NCBI RefSeq assembly: GCF_024345375.1
Contig: NZ_JAGQAZ010000002.1
Location: 124,001-188,000 of the forward strand
Source: Cyanobium sp. WAJ14-Wanaka
GTDB taxonomy: Bacteria; Cyanobacteriota; Cyanobacteriia; PCC-6307; Cyanobiaceae
Reading direction: 5' to 3'
Length of the DNA: 64,000 bases
Translations under genes and position numbers: made by a program
The notes under the pieces: model-generated
Told to the model about the DNA's origin: nothing
The model's database searches: none
What the model saw: the letters and a program-made list of their open reading frames with translations, nothing else
Part shown: positions 10,342-18,615 of the stretch, one piece after another
How the letters are laid out: each line of letters opens with the position of its first letter
Position numbering within the stretch: the first letter of the stretch is position 1

Positions 10342-12018
10342 TCAAACCTTGGGGGCTTCAGGGGCCCTTGAGATCACATCCAAGCGACCATCGCGCTTGA
10401 GCCGGGTTTGCAGCTTCAGCCAGGCCCAGCCCACGGGAAGACCTGCCACCAGCGGAATCGCCACCAGGGCCGGACGGCTGCCACCGGCGAGCAGGGCCGC
10501 TGCAATCGCCAGGGCCCCCAACAACACCGATTGGCCCAGGCTTTGCTGGCTCATGGCCATGCGCCTGAGGAGGCGATCGGTCTCACCGGCGCGAACCTGC
10601 ACCTGCAGGTCGCCCTGCTCGATGCGGGCCAGACTCTCGTCGAGGCGTTTGGGAATGCCCAAGGCCCTGCTGCCCACTTCCGCCGCCTGGCGAGATAGCT
10701 CATTGAGCAGGTCGTTGGCACCACTACCGCTGGAGGTCATGAGGGGCAGCAGGTAGGGGCGGGCGATCGCCACCAAGCTAAAGCCAGGATCCAGGCTGCG
10801 GCCGACCCCCTCAAAGGTGGAAAGGGCCCGCATCACAAAAATCAGCTCGGGCGGCAGGCGAAAGGGCTGGCCATAGACCAGGTCGTAGAGATCACCGGAG
10901 AGCTTGTCGAGCACATTGGCGGAAAAGGGTGGGGTAAGCGCCTCCTTGAGCATCACCCTCACCAAACGCCTAACCGGGCCCGGATCTATGCCCTTGGCGA
11001 TCACACCAGCCGCCTGGAGCTCCTCCACCAAACCACTCGCATCCCTGGCGGCTGCGGCCACCACCATCCGGCCAAGCCGGCTGCGCAGGGCCGTGGAAAG
11101 CTGGCCCATCATCCCGAAGTCGTAGTAGATCAGGCCGCCATCACTGGCTACGGCGAGGTTGCCGGGGTGGGGATCGGCATGGAAGAAACCAAAGCGCACC
11201 AACTGCTGCAGGTAGCTCGCCGCCCCCTTCTCAGCCACGGCTGCTGGATCGATTCCCGCCTCGATCAGGGCCTGACGATCGGTGATCTTGATGCCAGGCA
11301 GGTAATCCAGGCAAAGCACCCTCCTGGCACTCAACTCCCAGATAACGCCAGGGATACGGATGCCGGGATCATCGAGAAATTGCTGCCGAAAGCGGGCCGC
11401 ATGTTCGGCTTCCAGGCGGAAATCGAGCTCACGCAACAAAACCCTTCGGCATTCCTGGGCGATGCCCACCCAATCGCGGCCCACGCCCCAGCGGGGATGG
11501 CGCTGCACCAGGGCCGCCAGCTGCTGGAGCACCTCCAAATCGGAGCGAAACAAATGCTCGAGGCCGGGCCGTTGCACCTTGAGCACCACCTGCCTGCCGC
11601 TGCGCAGGCTGGCGCGGTGCACCTGGGCCAGGCTGGCTGAACCGAGGGGTGTCGGCTCAAGATCAATGATCTCGGCGCAGCGATCACCCAGCTCCTGCTC
11701 GAGCAGGCCCTGGACCACATCAAAGCCAAAGGCAGGCACCTGGTCCTGCAGGCGGGCCAATTCCTCAACCAGCTCTGCGGGCAACACATCGGGGCGCGCC
11801 GAGAGCAGCTGACCCAATTTGATGAAGGCCGAACCCAGGGACAAAAACTGCTGGGCCAGCCAGCGGGCCAGTCGACGCCGGCGCCGGGCCTGGCGTTGGG
11901 GGCTAAAGCCGCCGCCGTAGGTCCAGGTTTGGGAGCTCCACCAAAGGCCGAGCAACAGGCCAAGGGCGACCCACCAAATCCGCAGGGGCCGCAGCACGGC
12001 CAGACGCCAGGCCATCAC
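10342..12018 (-). CDS. ABC1/UbiB-family atypical kinase
   Basis: 558 residues. ADCK/UbiB proteins act in prenylquinone (plastoquinone, tocopherol) metabolism in cyanobacteria and plastids. Visible motifs: the KxGQ signature in SAFIKLGQLLSARPDVLP, the ATP-loop LGSASLAQVHRA with an Ala/Ser-rich loop replacing the Gly-rich one, the Lys in VVLKVQRPG, the catalytic HADPHPGNLAV and DFGMMG. Two hydrophobic C-terminal segments (about 495-535) suggest membrane anchoring. The ATG overlaps the upstream stop by 4 bp (ATGA), so it is translationally coupled to the three small genes before it. Confidence 0.92.
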   Translation of the reverse strand: MMAWRLAVLRPLRIWWVALGLLLGLWWSSQTWTYGGGFSPQRQARRRRRLARWLAQQFLSLGSAFIKLGQLLSARPDVLPAELVEELARLQDQVPAFGFDVVQGLLEQELGDRCAEIIDLEPTPLGSASLAQVHRASLRSGRQVVLKVQRPGLEHLFRSDLEVLQQLAALVQRHPRWGVGRDWVGIAQECRRVLLRELDFRLEAEHAARFRQQFLDDPGIRIPGVIWELSARRVLCLDYLPGIKITDRQALIEAGIDPAAVAEKGAASYLQQLVRFGFFHADPHPGNLAVASDGGLIYYDFGMMGQLSTALRSRLGRMVVAAAARDASGLVEELQAAGVIAKGIDPGPVRRLVRVMLKEALTPPFSANVLDKLSGDLYDLVYGQPFRLPPELIFVMRALSTFEGVGRSLDPGFSLVAIARPYLLPLMTSSGSGANDLLNELSRQAAEVGSRALGIPKRLDESLARIEQGDLQVQVRAGETDRLLRRMAMSQQSLGQSVLLGALAIAAALLAGGSRPALVAIPLVAGLPVGWAWLKLQTRLKRDGRLDVISRAPEAPKV

Positions 12019-12353
12019 TTGGCTTGATCCAGGCCACGGGCCATGGCTGCAACCTTGGCCCGCAGACCATCTATCAGCTCCTGGGCATCGGTGACGAAAT
12101 CCACCGAGCTAACGGTGGAAGCTGCATTGCTGCTGGCAGGTGAGGCTGGCCCTGATGTTGGTTCGGCTCCGGTTTCGAGCCGTTGGGCCTCGGCCTCGAC
12201 TTCCTCCCAAAAGAGCTGGAATTCCTGGCGCAGCTTTTCTGGGGCGTCCTGGGCCAAAACCGACACATTCGCCGCCGCATCAACCAAGCCACTACCCAAG
12301 CGCGCACCCAGCCTTTGCAGGGCTGCCTGAAACAGGATTTGGGGAGAGGACAT
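12015..12353 (-). CDS. Conserved small protein upstream of ABC1 kinase, function unknown
   Basis: 112 residues and no family I can name with certainty. The N-terminal half is an amphipathic helical segment (LFQAALQRLGARLGSGLVD, then KLRQEFQLFWEEVEAEAQRL). A Ser/Ala/Pro-rich spacer follows, and the C-terminal helix VTDAQELIDGLRAKVAAMA. No signal peptide or membrane span. It overlaps the kinase by ATGA and its own start overlaps the previous stop as TGATG. That makes a working link with the kinase plausible, but this is inference. Confidence 0.8.
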   Translation of the reverse strand: MSSPQILFQAALQRLGARLGSGLVDAAANVSVLAQDAPEKLRQEFQLFWEEVEAEAQRLETGAEPTSGPASPASSNAASTVSSVDFVTDAQELIDGLRAKVAAMARGLDQAK

Positions 12354-12799
12354 CAGGGCTGGGGAATGGAAGCTGGGGGCGGTAGCTGGGGAGCGGGCAG
12401 CTTGGGAGCGGGAGGCACGGAATCCGGCGGAGCCCCATCCAGGTTGGCGGAACCGACCCCACTCTGGGGAGCGACCCCACTCTGGGGAACGTCCCCGCCC
12501 TGGGGAGCAGCCAATGGATCTGGATCCAGGGGAATCTCAGCAGCGGGCTGCTGGACTTCCTGCGGCTGGGGATCCTGGACTTCCTTTAGCTGTTGGGGTT
12601 CTGCACCAAAACGCAGACGCAGGCTGTCCAAACTGGCGCCGGGAAACTGGCGCAGCTCAAAGCCTTCCCCCAACTGCACAAAAGCAGGCAGCTGGAGGGA
12701 GAGCAGCCGCTGGGTTATGCCATAGCCCAGGCCAAAACAAAGACCCACCAGCAGGGGGCCCTGCCAACGGGACCTGGGTGGGGTTTTCGCGATTGGCAT
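12353..12799 (-). CDS. Single-span membrane protein with proline-rich tail
   Basis: 148 residues. A short basic N-terminus (MPIAKTPPRSRWQ) leads into a hydrophobic segment GPLLVGLCFGLGYGITQRLL, a probable signal anchor. Next come a short conserved-looking patch (QLGEGFELRQFPGASLDSLR) and a long Pro/Gln/Ala-rich, low-complexity tail (about 75-148). The tail contains an 18-bp tandem repeat. The start immediately follows the preceding stop (TAA then ATG). I do not recognise a family. Confidence 0.7.
   Translation of the reverse strand: MPIAKTPPRSRWQGPLLVGLCFGLGYGITQRLLSLQLPAFVQLGEGFELRQFPGASLDSLRLRFGAEPQQLKEVQDPQPQEVQQPAAEIPLDPDPLAAPQGGDVPQSGVAPQSGVGSANLDGAPPDSVPPAPKLPAPQLPPPASIPQP
12454..12507 (-). 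repeat. 18-bp tandem repeat, three copies
   Basis: Copies at 12454-12471 and 12472-12489 differ at one base; a third, more divergent copy is at 12490-12507. They encode the PQSGV-type repeats in the tail of the 148-residue protein and keep the frame. Confidence 0.85.
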
Positions 12800-13078
12800 T
12801 TAGGGGGTATTCGCCTGGGGCAGCGGAGGCAGGGGCGCTAGGTCAGGTTGACCGCCAGACGCCGGTGCCAACTCTGCGGCGGGGCGCTGGGGCTGGGTTA
12901 CCTGGCTGGGAGCGGGCGACTGCTTTTCCAACAGCTGCTTTTGGAGATTCTGAATTTCCAGCTGCTGCTTCAAGTTGAACTGCTTTTGGTTATCCAAGCC
13001 GCGATATACGGCCACAACCGTGATCACGATTGTGCCGATGGCGGCCACAGAAGAAATAATCGACTGAAATTTGCCCAT
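12800..13078 (-). CDS. Small membrane-anchored coiled-coil protein
   Basis: 92 residues. MGKFQSI is followed by a membrane segment (SSVAAIGTIVITVVAVYRGL), a Gln/Leu/Lys coiled coil (about 31-53: NQKQFNLKQQLEIQNLQKQL) and a Pro-rich tail. This resembles short cyanobacterial anchoring proteins in layout only; function unknown. First gene of the four-gene operon leading to the ABC1 kinase. The 146 bp upstream (13079-13224) hold no gene and presumably the operon promoter; I see no clear boxes there. Confidence 0.7.
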   Translation of the reverse strand: MGKFQSIISSVAAIGTIVITVVAVYRGLDNQKQFNLKQQLEIQNLQKQLLEKQSPAPSQVTQPQRPAAELAPASGGQPDLAPLPPLPQANTP

Positions 13079-13224
13079 GGGTGCTGTCGATTAAATGCGA
13101 TCTACAAATGCGGCGCGACTATGCGGCGAATAGGCCTTCTGGCGGCAGGAAAACCCCAGAAGCAGAGCAGGAATTTGCCCCATCAATGATCCCACGGCAG
13201 GGGATGGCCACTGCGGCGGACGGC

Positions 13225-14460
13225 CTACGTTGTGTAATCGGCGTTAATACGGACGTACTGGTCGGAAAGGTCGCAGCCCCAGGCCTTGCCCTCGCCTCGG
13301 CCTGATCCCACCACCAGGCGTATCAACACGGTGTCGTCCTGGAGGTAGGCGCCGGCAGCCCGCTGGCCCATGTAGGCAGAAGCTGCCGGCCGATCGAAGG
13401 CCATGGGCTGGCCGGCCTCCATCAATTGGAATGGGCCCAGCCATAGGGCCACCGCCCCGGGATCAAAAACCACCCCGGAGCGGCCAGCGGCAGCCACGAT
13501 CCGGCCCCAGTTGGGGTCTCGGCCATGCACGGCGCACTTCACCAGGGAAGAGCCGCAAATGGTGCGGGCGATGCTGCGGGCGTCAGCCCCATCCCTGGCA
13601 CCTTCCACCTGCACTTCAATTAGGCAGGTCGCTCCCTCGCCGTCGCGGGCGATCGCCTTGGCCAAATGTTGCGACACCGCCGTCAGGCCGATCTCTAGGG
13701 CTGGCCAGTGCTCCTGGCCCAGGGGCTCGCCGGCTGCAAATGCCAGGTATGTGTCGTTGGTGCTGGTGTCGCCGTCGACCGTGATCGAATTAAACGAGCG
13801 ATCCACCGCCCGTCCCACCATCGCCTGCCACTGCTCCGCAGGCACCCCGGCGTCGCAGCTCAGGTAGCAGAGCATGGTGGCCATGTTGGGGTGAATCATT
13901 CCCGAACCCTTTGCCATGCCGCCAATGCGAACCGTGCGGCCGCCCAGATCCGCCTCAAGGGCTATTTGCTTGTCGATCAAATCGGTGGTCAAAATTGCCC
14001 GCGCTGCCCCATCACCAGCGGCCTGATCCGCAGACAAAGCCGCCACCAGGGGATCCAAACCCGCCAGCAGGATTTCCATTGAGATCGGCACACCAATCAC
14101 CCCGGTGGAGCAGATCAGCACCTCCTCGGCTTCCAGGCCGAGTCGCTCGGCCACAGCCTGGGTGGCGTGCAAGCTGTCGATCAGGCCCCGATCGCCGGTG
14201 CAGGCATTGGCCTGGCCGGAATTGGTCAGCACTGCCCTGGCCTTGCCGCCGCTCGCCCGTAGCCGGTCGCTGCAGAGATCGACGCAGGCTGCCCGCACCA
14301 CGCTAGTGGTGAAGGTGCCAGCACAGACCGCGCCCTTCGGCGCGAGCAGCAGGGAGAGGTCGGGGTTGCCCGAGGCCTTGAGCCCTGCCGTGATGCCGCA
14401 ACCCTTAAAACCCACCGGGGCCGTAATGCCACCGGGGATCGGCTGCCAGGGGGAAGACAC
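13225..14460 (-). CDS. argJ: Bifunctional glutamate N-acetyltransferase / ornithine acetyltransferase
   Basis: Recycles the acetyl group in arginine synthesis, making N-acetylglutamate from N-acetylornithine. 411 residues. The precursor self-cleaves before the nucleophilic Thr in KGSGMIHPNMATMLCYLS, which is intact. Other signatures: GITAPVGFKGCGITAG near the start, NSGQANACTGDRG, ICSTGVIG, DGDTSTNDTYL and GRDPNWGRIVAAAGRSG. The C-terminus YVRINADYTT is typical. It diverges from coaE with 59 bp between starts. Confidence 0.97.
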   Translation of the reverse strand: MSSPWQPIPGGITAPVGFKGCGITAGLKASGNPDLSLLLAPKGAVCAGTFTTSVVRAACVDLCSDRLRASGGKARAVLTNSGQANACTGDRGLIDSLHATQAVAERLGLEAEEVLICSTGVIGVPISMEILLAGLDPLVAALSADQAAGDGAARAILTTDLIDKQIALEADLGGRTVRIGGMAKGSGMIHPNMATMLCYLSCDAGVPAEQWQAMVGRAVDRSFNSITVDGDTSTNDTYLAFAAGEPLGQEHWPALEIGLTAVSQHLAKAIARDGEGATCLIEVQVEGARDGADARSIARTICGSSLVKCAVHGRDPNWGRIVAAAGRSGVVFDPGAVALWLGPFQLMEAGQPMAFDRPAASAYMGQRAAGAYLQDDTVLIRLVVGSGRGEGKAWGCDLSDQYVRINADYTT

Positions 14461-14519
14461 AGGGCACTACTGCTGCGAACCTGAGCATCGGACAACAGCA
14501 GCCCCAACGCCAAATTTCG

Positions 14520-15152
14520 ATGGCTGATCAGTCCATGGCTGATGTCGAACCCAGCCAAGCCCGTGCATCCCAGCGCTGGAGCGGCCCCCAGCGGCGCATT
14601 GGCCTTACAGGTGGCATAGCGACCGGTAAGAGCAAGGTGGCCCAGCTCCTGGGGGATCAACACGGCCTGCCCGTGCTGGATGCGGACCTTTTTGCCCGGG
14701 AGGCCCTGGCACCGGGCAGCCCAGCAGCCCTAGCGGTGCTGGAGCGCCATGGCAGCCTCGATCGTGCCGCCCTAGGGCGCATCGTGTTTGCCGATCCGCT
14801 GGAGCGGCAATGGCTGGAGCAGCTGGTCCATCCCCTGGTGCGGGAGCGATTTGCCCTGGAGCTGGAGCAGCTGGCAGCAGCGCCGGCGGTGGTGCTAATG
14901 ATCCCGTTGCTGTTTGAAGCGGGCCTGGGGGGCCTCTGCAGCGAAATCTGGCTGGTGGATTGCGACCCCCAGCAGCAGCTGGTGCGATTAATGGAGCGCA
15001 ACCAACTCAGCGAAGCCGAAGCCAAGGCCCGCATCGATTCCCAGTGGCCCCTGGAGAGCAAACGGGCCCTGGCGGATCGGCTGATCGACAACCGGGGCGG
15101 GCCTGAACTGCTGGCGGCGCAGATCGAGCGGGGGCTCCGTGGTGGGGTCTGA
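14520..15152 (+). CDS. coaE: Dephospho-CoA kinase
   Basis: Last step of coenzyme A synthesis (phosphorylates the ribose 3'-OH). 210 residues. The P-loop is GLTGGIATGKSKVAQLL (about 28-44), followed by the lid/substrate motifs VLDADLFAREAL, VHPLVRERF, MIPLLFEAGLG, VDCDPQQQLVRLMERN and ARIDSQWPLESKRALAD. The first 25 residues are extra, and an in-frame ATG at 14535 is an alternative start. Convergent with gatB, separated by a single base. Confidence 0.95.
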   Translation: MADQSMADVEPSQARASQRWSGPQRRIGLTGGIATGKSKVAQLLGDQHGLPVLDADLFAREALAPGSPAALAVLERHGSLDRAALGRIVFADPLERQWLEQLVHPLVRERFALELEQLAAAPAVVLMIPLLFEAGLGGLCSEIWLVDCDPQQQLVRLMERNQLSEAEAKARIDSQWPLESKRALADRLIDNRGGPELLAAQIERGLRGGV

Positions 15153-15153
15153 A

Positions 15154-16635
15154 TTAGCCCTTGAGCTTGGTGCTGAGAATCTGGTTGGCCAGCTTGGGAT
15201 CGGCCTTGCCACCGGTTTTTTTCATCAGCTGGCCCACGAAAAAGCCTTGCAGCTTGGACTTACCGCCACGGAATGCATCAACTTCCTCGGGGTGGGCCGC
15301 CAGCAATTCATCTACAATTGCCGTGATCGCCGCAGGATCGCTGATCATTCCCAATCCCTTGGACTCCACGATCGCCCTAGCGGAGCCGCCCTGCACCAAG
15401 AGCTCTGGCAGCAGTTCCTTGGCAATCTTGCCGCTGATGGTGCCGTCATCAATCAAGCCCACCATCTCGGCAAGCTGCTCCGGCTTGAGGGGCAATTCCG
15501 CCAGGGACAGCCGGTTGGCATTCACATAGGCGGCGATATCACCGGTAATCCAGTTGGCCACACCCTTGGGATCGGCCCCTGCTGCCACGGCGGCCTCGAA
15601 GTATTCGGCCATCGAGCGCTCATCGGTGAGCACCCGGGCGTCGTAGATCGACAGGCCCAAGTCGTCGGCGTAGCGGTGTCGCTTGGCCCCTGGCAGTTCT
15701 GGTAGCTGGGCGCGCCAGGCCTCCCGCTGCTCCACGCTCACCTCAATTGGGCCCAGGTCGGGATCGGGGAAATAGCGGTAGTCACTGGCTCCTTCCTTAC
15801 TGCGCATGCTTTTGGTGAGCTGCTTGCCCTCATCCCAAAGCCGGGTTTCCTGCATAACCGGCTCGCCGGTCTCATAGGCCTTGATCTGGCGCTGGATCTC
15901 GTACTCGCAGGCCCTCTGGATCGCCGAGAAGGAGTTCATGTTCTTGATCTCCACCTTGGTGCCAAAGGGGGCATCGGGCCCGCGCCGCACCGAGATATTC
16001 ACGTCGCAGCGCAGGGAGCCCTCCTGCATGTTGCCGTCGCTCACCCCGAGATAACGCATGATCCGGCGAATCTCTGAGGCGTATTCAGCCGCCTCTCTTC
16101 CCGTGCGCAGATCTGGCTTGGAGACGATCTCGGCCAGGGCCACCCCGGCCCGGTTGTAGTCCACCAGGGAATGGGTTGAACCCGCCAGGCGGTCGCTGCC
16201 GGCGTGCACGAGCTTGCCGGCGTCTTCCTCCATGTGCAGCCGCTCGATGCCGATCCGTTTGAGGTAGGTGTCCTTACCCTTCTCGGCCACCTCAACCTCA
16301 ATCCAGCCCTCCTCGGCAATCGGTTCGTCGAATTGGGAGATTTGGTAGTTCTTGGGCAGATCCGGATAGAAGTACTGCTTGCGGTCGAACTTGCTGTGTT
16401 CGGCAATCTGGAGGTTTAGGGCCATGCCGGCCTTAACCGCATACTCGAGCACCTTCTGGTTCAGCACTGGCAGGGTGCCAGGCAGGCCGCAAACAACGGG
16501 ATCAATGTGGGTATTTGGCTCGTCTCCGAAGGTGGTGGAGGCGCTGGTGAAAATCTTGCTATCGGTACCCAGCTGCACGTGGGTCTCCAGGCCGATCACG
16601 GCTTCCCATGCGGCTTCCGCAGCTGCCCCTGCCAT
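15154..16635 (-). CDS. gatB: Asp-tRNA(Asn)/Glu-tRNA(Gln) amidotransferase subunit B
   Basis: GatCAB subunit that phosphorylates Glu/Asp on misacylated tRNA before amidation. ATG 16635 gives 493 residues starting MAGAAAEAAWEAVIGLETHV; the frame runs on to 16986 but would overlap thiO. Signatures: VIGLETHVQLGTDSKIF, CGLPGTLPVLN, RKQYFYPDLPKNYQISQF, HMEEDAGKLVH, DYNRAGVALAEIVS and GSLRCDVNISVR. The C-terminal tail GKADPKLANQILSTKL is the tRNA-binding YqeY-like end. Confidence 0.97.
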   Translation of the reverse strand: MAGAAAEAAWEAVIGLETHVQLGTDSKIFTSASTTFGDEPNTHIDPVVCGLPGTLPVLNQKVLEYAVKAGMALNLQIAEHSKFDRKQYFYPDLPKNYQISQFDEPIAEEGWIEVEVAEKGKDTYLKRIGIERLHMEEDAGKLVHAGSDRLAGSTHSLVDYNRAGVALAEIVSKPDLRTGREAAEYASEIRRIMRYLGVSDGNMQEGSLRCDVNISVRRGPDAPFGTKVEIKNMNSFSAIQRACEYEIQRQIKAYETGEPVMQETRLWDEGKQLTKSMRSKEGASDYRYFPDPDLGPIEVSVEQREAWRAQLPELPGAKRHRYADDLGLSIYDARVLTDERSMAEYFEAAVAAGADPKGVANWITGDIAAYVNANRLSLAELPLKPEQLAEMVGLIDDGTISGKIAKELLPELLVQGGSARAIVESKGLGMISDPAAITAIVDELLAAHPEEVDAFRGGKSKLQGFFVGQLMKKTGGKADPKLANQILSTKLKG

Positions 16636-16722
16636 TACCGACTCCCATCTATTTGCTTGGAATGATCCTATGGGGGAGCGCCGAGCGCTGAAACCCTGCT
16701 GGGTTGGTGCCACCATCAACTG

Positions 16723-17853
16723 GTGACGAATCAGGTGGCCATAAATCCAGGGCGGGCCCATGGCGCCCAACCGGTCTTGATCCTGGGTGGCGGACTGATG
16801 GGATTGGCCATCGCCCACCAGCTGGCTCGCCGCGGCCAGGCAGTGAATGTTTTGAGCCGGCGCCGCAGTGAGGCCGCAGGCTTCGTGGCAGCCGGCATGT
16901 TGGCCCCCCACGCCGAAGGCCTCAGCGGGGAGCTGCTTGCCCTGGGCCAAGCCAGCCTGGCGCGGATCCCTGGCTGGGTGGCCCAAATCGAAGCCGACAG
17001 TGGCCTGAAATGTGGCCTAAGGCCCTGCGGAATTGTGGTGCCCTTTGCCAGCGCCGCCGAGCGAGATGTGTATCCCACCGCCGCCTGGGGGGAAGCCCTT
17101 GATCGCCAGGGATTAGAGCAGGAACTGCATGGCATCGGGCCCGGCTGGCAGGCGGGATTGCTGTTCCGGCAGGACGGCCAGATAGACAACCGCCGCCAAC
17201 TGATGCGTGCCCTGGAGCGGGCCTGCGTGGAGCTGGGCGTGGGCTTCCAAGAGGGCGTGGAGGTGTTGGAGCTGCTGCAGGAAAACGCCCAACTAACGGG
17301 CGTGCGGGTGCGCGATGCCGCCGCCGAAATGCACAGCCTGGAAGCCAGGGCAGCGGTGCTCTGCTGCGGCGCCTGGAGCGCCCAGCTGATGCCCCAGCTG
17401 CCGATCTTTCCGGTGAAGGGCCAGATGCTGTCGCTGCAGGGGCCCCGGGATGCCCTGCAAAGGGTGATCTTTGGGCCAGGCACTTACTTGGTGCCCCGCG
17501 AGGACGGCCTCCTGGTGGTGGGCGCCACCAGCGAGCGGGATGCGGTCTTCACCGAAGGGCTGACCCCCTTCGGCCAGCGGCAGCTGCAGGCAGGGATCGA
17601 AGCACTGCTGCCCGAAGCCAGCCAATGGCCCCCGATGGAGCGCTGGTGGGGCTTCCGGCCCTGCACCCCAGATGAAGGGCCCCTACTGGGGGGCAGTCCA
17701 TTGGCAGGGCTGGCGCTGGCTGCAGGGCACCATCGCAATGGGGTGCTCCTAGCAGCGATCACAGCTGAGCTGCTCGGCGCCTATCTAGACCCTGGGGGGG
17801 TGAACGCCGAGCAGCCCTCTTTATTGGAGCTCTTCCGCTGGGATCGCTTTTGA
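16723..17853 (+). CDS. thiO: FAD-dependent glycine oxidase ThiO-like
   Basis: Member of the D-amino-acid/glycine oxidase family; ThiO makes dehydroglycine for the thiazole of thiamine. 376 residues from a GTG start. The Rossmann FAD motif is VLILGGGLMGLAIAHQLARRG (in two halves about 18-38), then AAGFVAAGMLAPHAEG, the substrate-side VLCCGAWSA, the FPVKGQMLSLQGP segment and the C-terminal GHHRNGVLLAAITAELL. The specific assignment to thiamine synthesis follows from family knowledge, not context. Divergent from gatB (87 bp). Confidence 0.85.
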   Translation: MTNQVAINPGRAHGAQPVLILGGGLMGLAIAHQLARRGQAVNVLSRRRSEAAGFVAAGMLAPHAEGLSGELLALGQASLARIPGWVAQIEADSGLKCGLRPCGIVVPFASAAERDVYPTAAWGEALDRQGLEQELHGIGPGWQAGLLFRQDGQIDNRRQLMRALERACVELGVGFQEGVEVLELLQENAQLTGVRVRDAAAEMHSLEARAAVLCCGAWSAQLMPQLPIFPVKGQMLSLQGPRDALQRVIFGPGTYLVPREDGLLVVGATSERDAVFTEGLTPFGQRQLQAGIEALLPEASQWPPMERWWGFRPCTPDEGPLLGGSPLAGLALAAGHHRNGVLLAAITAELLGAYLDPGGVNAEQPSLLELFRWDRF

Positions 17854-17872
17854 TGCGCCTGGCTGGGCCGAA

Positions 17873-18331
17873 TCAGCCCTCGCTGCGCCATGCCTGATCG
17901 GAAGGGGTCCAGTCGCTGAGCTCTTCGGGCTTAAACCACAGGCCAATCTCAAAGACGGCGGTTTCTGGAGCGTCGGAACCGTGGATCACGTTGCGGCCGA
18001 TGTTGATCGCCAGATCACCACGGATCGTGCCGGGCTCAGCCTCGAGGGGTTTGGTGGCGCCAATCAGCTTGCGGGCACTGGCAATCACGCCATCGCCTTC
18101 CCAGACCATCGCCACCACGGGGCCGGAGGTGATGAAATCCACCAAGCCCGCAAAGAAGGGGCGCTCGCGGTGCACTCCGTAGTGGCTCTCAGCCAGCTCG
18201 CGGCTGGGGGTGAGCTGCTTGAGGCCCACCAACTTGAAGCCCTTGCGCTCAAAGCGGCCAAGGATTTCAGCCACCAGACCCCGCTGAACGCCGTCGGGCT
18301 TGATGGCAATAAAACTGCGTTCGGCGGCCAT
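17873..18331 (-). CDS. ndk: Nucleoside diphosphate kinase
   Basis: Balances NTP pools through a phosphohistidine intermediate. ATG 18331 gives 152 residues beginning [20 protein letters not shown], the canonical family start; the 20 extra codons upstream are not NDK-like. The active-site His is in the intact [22 protein letters not shown], and the nucleotide-binding KPDG, ARKLIG and GTIRGDLA motifs are present. Convergent with thiO, 19 bp apart. Confidence 0.98.
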   Translation of the reverse strand: MAAERSFIAIKPDGVQRGLVAEILGRFERKGFKLVGLKQLTPSRELAESHYGVHRERPFFAGLVDFITSGPVVAMVWEGDGVIASARKLIGATKPLEAEPGTIRGDLAINIGRNVIHGSDAPETAVFEIGLWFKPEELSDWTPSDQAWRSEG

Positions 18332-18486
18332 ATCCAAAAGATAAAGGGATTGATCTGCCACATCGTCTGCGGCGGCAGGGCCCATTGGCAAGGGGTGTGG
18401 AAGTTAACTACGGTCTACTAACCCTTATCAACTTGGATACGGCAGGGCTCCGTTGGAATTGCGTCGCTACAACCAGTCAGAAGAAA

Positions 18487-18506
18487 CCCCAGCTGACCCT
18501 CTGGGG
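18487..18506 (+). other. Short hairpin in the ndk-speA gap
   Basis: CCCCAG, loop of 8 nt, CTGGGG form a 6-bp stem about 110 bp before the speA start. The 284-bp ndk-speA gap (18332-18615) otherwise shows no gene. It might be part of the speA leader; function unknown. Confidence 0.3.
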
Positions 18507-18615
18507 GAACTACGGGGGACCGTGTCCAAGTACGTAGATCCCCTAGAACCTGTTGGCGAGGAAGACTGGGAAGCACTGGCATGATCCAGCTCGAGCCCAA
18601 CGTGCAGACCCTCTG

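Noticed and set aside
16636-16986. N-terminal 117-codon extension of gatB
   Set aside because: It would overlap thiO on the opposite strand, and GatB homology begins right after ATG 16635.
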